Assembly: GCF_029835735.1 (NCBI RefSeq)
Contig: NZ_JAOEAL010000001.1
Span: forward strand, 1,736,001-1,800,000
DNA: 64,000 nt
Source: Shewanella sp. GD04112
GTDB taxonomy: Bacteria; Pseudomonadota; Gammaproteobacteria; Enterobacterales; Shewanellaceae
Direction of reading: 5' to 3'
Position numbers and translations under genes: made by a program. The stretch's first letter is position 1, and the number at the start of each line of letters is the position of its first letter. Below are positions 60,861-64,000 of this stretch, piece by piece. The notes under the pieces were generated by a model. That model worked only from the letters and a program-made list of their open reading frames with translations, did no database searches and was not told the origin of the DNA.

Positions 60861-61115
60861 TAAAACCTCAATAGGTGTCGCTTTTGCAAAAGCTGCTTAG
60901 GTCAGCAGATTAGGCGAAAGCATTTTTTTGGCGAAAGACGTTAGGGATTGCGCCGTAGGCATTGAGCTTATCAAACCTTAAGCACAATCGGTTCGCCATT
61001 TTAGGGGCAAAATCCCCTAAAAGCTATTTGCTCTTAGTCTCGATTGAGTGTCTGGCCATTGCTCTGGAAAGCCTGCGCTGAAAACGCGAGCACTGCGTTA
61101 ATATTGAGTCCAGCC

Positions 61116-61541
61116 TTAATCTTGCCAGTTAGTCACCCATAATTCCCCAGTAACATTGACCCAATGACCACGGGAAATTGGTGAGGTGCCCAGTTCGTTA
61201 TCGAAGGGAAGGGGGAGGCTCGATTGCAGTAAATACACAGTATCATCGGGCGTTTGGGTGATCTCAACGATTTGCCCAGATGCCTCAAAGTGACAATTAT
61301 GTTTAGGGAATTGCAGACTCTGGCGGTGTTCAATGATGTCGGTCTGTAGGTTTGCCTTAGCTAAGCGGCCGAAGAGTTCAACCTTAACCCACTGATTCAA
61401 CGGAAAACGTTGTTTAGCCTGTTGATCGCTACCCTGATAATAAAACCATACTGGGGCGCCATTATCACATTGGGCGGCGACTTCACCTTGAAAACCACAG
61501 CCCCAAGGCGTGACGTCGAGAATATAGATTTGATACTGCAT
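61116..61541 (-). CDS. Hypothetical protein
   Basis: A 141-residue protein starting MQYQIYILDVTPWGCGFQGEV; not recognised. It appears to be a beta-rich cytoplasmic protein with scattered Trp (VWFYYQGSDQQ, PLNQWVKVELFG, RGHWVNVTGELWV), perhaps an OB-like small-ligand fold. A GGA lies six bases before the ATG at 61541; ATG 61559 is possible. It sits alone between the DUF2798 gene and the end of the trp operon. Confidence 0.75.
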   Translation of the reverse strand: MQYQIYILDVTPWGCGFQGEVAAQCDNGAPVWFYYQGSDQQAKQRFPLNQWVKVELFGRLAKANLQTDIIEHRQSLQFPKHNCHFEASGQIVEITQTPDDTVYLLQSSLPLPFDNELGTSPISRGHWVNVTGELWVTNWQD

Positions 61542-61709
61542 AAAAAGTCCATTTACCATAACAAAACTGCCGATGTTACCGGCGTTATATTAACATCTCT
61601 TTCGCTAAGACATGAGACTCAGCGCCCAATATAAGCCTTGGGTTTGACAGTTTTAAGATGCAGTTGGTTCTCTGCTCAACATAGTTTTTGCCGTGGTAAT
61701 TAATACTAT

Positions 61710-61739
61710 AAAAAAAGGCCAAATCCGCAGATTTGGCCC
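61710..61739 (-). terminator. Terminator of the trp operon
   Basis: GGCCAAATC / GATTTGGCC stem followed on the minus strand by seven T. Confidence 0.93.
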
Positions 61740-61768
61740 TGAATGATTGTATCACTCCGATGAGGCGA

Positions 61769-62605
61769 TTAGGTTGCCGCTTTCATTGCGCGGGTAAATT
61801 CGCCTAAGGTGGACAGCAGTTTTGCTTCATCCTGTTGATGAGCTTCGATAATTTTAACCACGGCAGAGCCTGAAATTGCACCCGCGGCGCCCGCTTGAAT
61901 GGCGGCGCTCACTTGAGCAGGCTCGGCAATCCCAAAACCTAATAGCGGTGGCGGCGCATTAAATGCTTGCAGCTTAGCTAAAATTTCTTCAACGGGCGTT
62001 CCTGCCTTAGTGTCTGTGCCTGTTACACCGGCGCGGGACAATAGATAGGTATAGCCTTCGCCACTTTTGCTCACTTTTTCAAGGGTGTCGCTATCGGCAT
62101 TGGGCGGCGCGATAAAAATCGGCGCGATACCGTGGGCCTTAGCGGCTTCAATAAATGGCGCCGCTTCTTCTACTGGCACATCGGCGATAAGCACTGAGTC
62201 CACGCCCGCTTGCTGCGCTTTGGCATAAAAAGCATCGATGCCATTGGCGAATACGAGGTTCGCGTACAGTAATAACCCGATTGGCAGCTCTGGATATTTA
62301 GCGCGAATTTGCGCTAATAAGTTGAAGCACTGCGTTGGCGTTGTACCTGCGGCGAGGGCTCTGAGGTTCGCGCCTTGGATAACAGGGCCATCTGCCAGCG
62401 GATCGGAGAAGGGAAAACCTAATTCCAGTGCATCGGCACCATTTTGCACTAAGGTGTCGATAATTTTCAGTGACAGCTCAGGACTAGGATCACCCAAAGT
62501 AACAAAGGGCACAAAAGCGCCGCGGCCTTCGGCTTTTAAACGGCTAAACGCTGCGTGATAACGGCCAGCTTGATGAGGGATAGTTTGATTTGAAATGCTG
62601 CTCAT
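61769..62605 (-). CDS. trpA: Tryptophan synthase alpha chain
   Basis: A 278-residue TIM-barrel subunit that cleaves indole-3-glycerol phosphate to indole. Conserved FVPFVTLGDPSPELSLKIIDTL and DALELGFPFSDPLADGPVIQGAN carry the catalytic Glu and Asp residues. Complexed with TrpB; its start lies five bases after the trpB stop. Somewhat longer than E. coli TrpA because of its N-terminus. Confidence 0.97.
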   Translation of the reverse strand: MSSISNQTIPHQAGRYHAAFSRLKAEGRGAFVPFVTLGDPSPELSLKIIDTLVQNGADALELGFPFSDPLADGPVIQGANLRALAAGTTPTQCFNLLAQIRAKYPELPIGLLLYANLVFANGIDAFYAKAQQAGVDSVLIADVPVEEAAPFIEAAKAHGIAPIFIAPPNADSDTLEKVSKSGEGYTYLLSRAGVTGTDTKAGTPVEEILAKLQAFNAPPPLLGFGIAEPAQVSAAIQAGAAGAISGSAVVKIIEAHQQDEAKLLSTLGEFTRAMKAAT

Positions 62606-62610
62606 CTTAG

Positions 62611-63801
62611 TTATTCCTCTTTACCGTTTAAAATGTCTGACACAGTGAAAATATCCTTATCGCCTCGGCCCGAGAGGTTAACGACCAAAATGGTCTCTTT
62701 GGTGCACTCTTTCGCTAGGCGCAGGGCATAAGCGAGGGCGTGGGCCGATTCGAGCGCGGGGATAATCCCTTCGCTGCGAGCCAATAATTGGAAGGTTTCT
62801 AGGGCTTCGTCATCGGTGGCCGATTCGTAGCGCGCACGGCCAATCGCGTTCAAATGGGCGTGTTGTGGGCCGACGGATGGGAAGTCAAGACCCGCCGAAA
62901 TCGAATAGGACTCTTCGATTTGGCCTTCACTGTCTTGCATCAAGGGCGCCTTCATACCAAAGAAAATCCCGGTTTTGCCATGTTTGAGTGGCGCGCCGTG
63001 CATATGGGTATCAATGCCTTTACCTGCGGGTTCGACCCCAATTAGCTCGACACTGGTTTCATCAATAAAGTCGGCAAACATACCAATGGCATTAGAGCCA
63101 CCGCCGACACAGGCGATCACCGCATCGGGCAGACGACCTTCGCGCTCCAGCATTTGTTTCTTGGTTTCTTCACCGATCATACGTTGGAACTCACGCACTA
63201 TGGTCGGGAACGGGTGCGGCCCTGCGGCTGTACCTAAGAGATAGTGGGCTTTTTCGTAGCTGCCAGACCAGTCGCGCATCGCCTCGTTACAGGCATCTTT
63301 TAAGGTGGCCGAGCCTGAGGTGACAGGAATGACTTCTGCGCCCATCAAACGCATTCTAAATACGTTAGGTGATTGGCGGGCAACGTCTTTCGCGCCCATA
63401 TAGACTTTGCATTTTAATCCCAGCAGCGCACAGGCAAGGGCGGTGGCAACACCGTGCTGGCCAGCGCCGGTTTCTGCAATAATCTCTTTTTTACCCATGC
63501 GTTTAGCCAGTAATGCTTGGCCCAATACTTGGTTGGTTTTATGGGCGCCGCCATGGAGTAAATCTTCCCGCTTGAGGTAGATTTTCACCATAGGGTTAGG
63601 GCTTAAATTGCGGGTTAGTGTCAGTGCCGTTGGGCGACCCGCGTAGTTTTTCAGCAGGTCGGTAAACTCGGCTTGAAAGGATTCATCGGCCTGCGCTTCG
63701 ACAAAAGCGTTTTCGAGTTGCTTCAGGGCGGGGACTAAAATCTGCGGCACATACATACCGCCGTATTCGCCGAAATAAGGGTTAAGCTTTAACTGTGACA
63801 T
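62611..63801 (-). CDS. trpB: Tryptophan synthase beta chain
   Basis: A 396-residue PLP enzyme that joins indole and serine to tryptophan. The PLP-Lys is in LLHGGAHKTNQVLGQALLAKRMG, and the phosphate-binding loop is CVGGGSNAIGMF. Full length. Start ATG 63801 behind AAGG. Confidence 0.98.
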   Translation of the reverse strand: MSQLKLNPYFGEYGGMYVPQILVPALKQLENAFVEAQADESFQAEFTDLLKNYAGRPTALTLTRNLSPNPMVKIYLKREDLLHGGAHKTNQVLGQALLAKRMGKKEIIAETGAGQHGVATALACALLGLKCKVYMGAKDVARQSPNVFRMRLMGAEVIPVTSGSATLKDACNEAMRDWSGSYEKAHYLLGTAAGPHPFPTIVREFQRMIGEETKKQMLEREGRLPDAVIACVGGGSNAIGMFADFIDETSVELIGVEPAGKGIDTHMHGAPLKHGKTGIFFGMKAPLMQDSEGQIEESYSISAGLDFPSVGPQHAHLNAIGRARYESATDDEALETFQLLARSEGIIPALESAHALAYALRLAKECTKETILVVNLSGRGDKDIFTVSDILNGKEE

Positions 63802-63908
63802 ACCTTGTTCCTTATCCTATTCATTTGTTTCGAGGGCTATATAGGTTAACGCCATCGAGTTTCAATTCTTGCTAGCCTGTACTTGCACAGGTTTTTATAA
63901 AAGTGGGT

Positions 63909-64000
63909 CTAGAGTCGTAATTGACTAAATGCCGCTTGGATTTTCTCTGCCGACTTAATGCCGGGGGCCGTTTCTAGGCCAGAGTTAAAATCTAAACCGT
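63909..64000 (-). CDS. trpCF: C-terminal end of TrpCF (indoleglycerol-phosphate synthase / phosphoribosylanthranilate isomerase), partial
   Basis: The last about 30 codons of a leftward gene ending at a TAG at 63909-63911. The C-terminal sequence GLDFNSGLETAPGIKSAEKI matches the end of the TrpF (PRAI) domain, and its position before trpB fits a fused trpCF. The rest lies outside the window. Confidence 0.85.
   Translation of the reverse strand, partial: GLDFNSGLETAPGIKSAEKIQAAFSQLRL

Noticed and set aside
60999..61022. TTTTAGGGG / CCCCTAAAA hairpin as terminator of the gene at 61116-61541
   Set aside because: It lies about 90 bp past the stop and lacks a T tract on the minus strand; left unassigned.
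1..64000. CRISPR array, rRNA or tRNA genes
   Set aside because: No regularly spaced repeats, and no recognisable tRNA or rRNA sequence seen in a read-through by eye.

Overview
The window is chromosomal DNA of a marine or sediment gammaproteobacterium, most probably a Shewanella close to S. oneidensis. This is judged from recalled gene order and protein similarity, not from a database search. Supporting signs are an E. coli-like housekeeping order (sixA-smrB-prmB-aroC-yfcL-mnmC/fabB-pdxB-asd-fimV/hubP-truA-folC-dedD-cvpA-purF), a HubP-type polar hub protein, a small Fcc3-like tetraheme cytochrome, and a putrebactin/alcaligin-type hydroxamate siderophore cluster.

Layout: 0-0.7 kb holds the 5' part of an AT-rich propeller-sensor gene. 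1-25.7 kb is ordinary core genome: M16 protease, SixA, SmrB, PrmB, AroC, an MFS carrier, an NAD-kinase-like protein, YfcL, a TrmH-family methylase, MnmC, FabB, PdxB, Asd, HubP, TruA, FolC, DedD, CvpA and PurF. An intact IS3-family element (25,778-27,076) sits just behind the purF terminator. An AGCS symporter, a small membrane protein with a Fur-box-like site, and topoisomerase III follow.

31.6-38.5 kb is the most interesting part. It holds an outer-membrane porin, a divergent sigma-54 activator, a Tat-exported fumarate-reductase-like flavoprotein, a Sec-exported aromatic amino acid lyase homologue without the MIO-forming Ala-Ser-Gly, and a periplasmic tetraheme cytochrome c. The porin and flavoprotein promoters both carry sigma-54 -24/-12 elements with a shared palindrome (AATCAC-N8-GTGATT) upstream. 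I propose a periplasmic lyase-plus-enoate-reductase respiratory pathway. Ergothioneine to thiourocanate is the leading candidate, because ergothionases are the known MIO-less members of the lyase family.

38.6-47.8 kb contains a proline iminopeptidase-like hydrolase, an MBL-fold hydrolase, a four-gene molybdenum hydroxylase operon (xdhC, mocA-like, 2Fe-2S subunit, Tat-exported Mo subunit), a DUF1097 protein and a chemoreceptor. 48.0-50.6 kb is a small accessory island: two integron gene cassettes, each with an attC site whose R'' box exactly complements the cassette's own first bases. No integrase is present. The island is flanked by inverted copies of a repeat of about 120 bp.

50.6-52.3 kb is the coupled yciB-yciI-xthA operon. 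52.5-60.2 kb is the siderophore operon (pubA-pubB-pubC-receptor-fhuF, minus strand) behind a Fur box. It is followed by a DUF2798 gene, a hypothetical gene, and the end of the trp operon (trpCF fragment, trpB, trpA, terminator). No rRNA, tRNA or CRISPR array was recognised.
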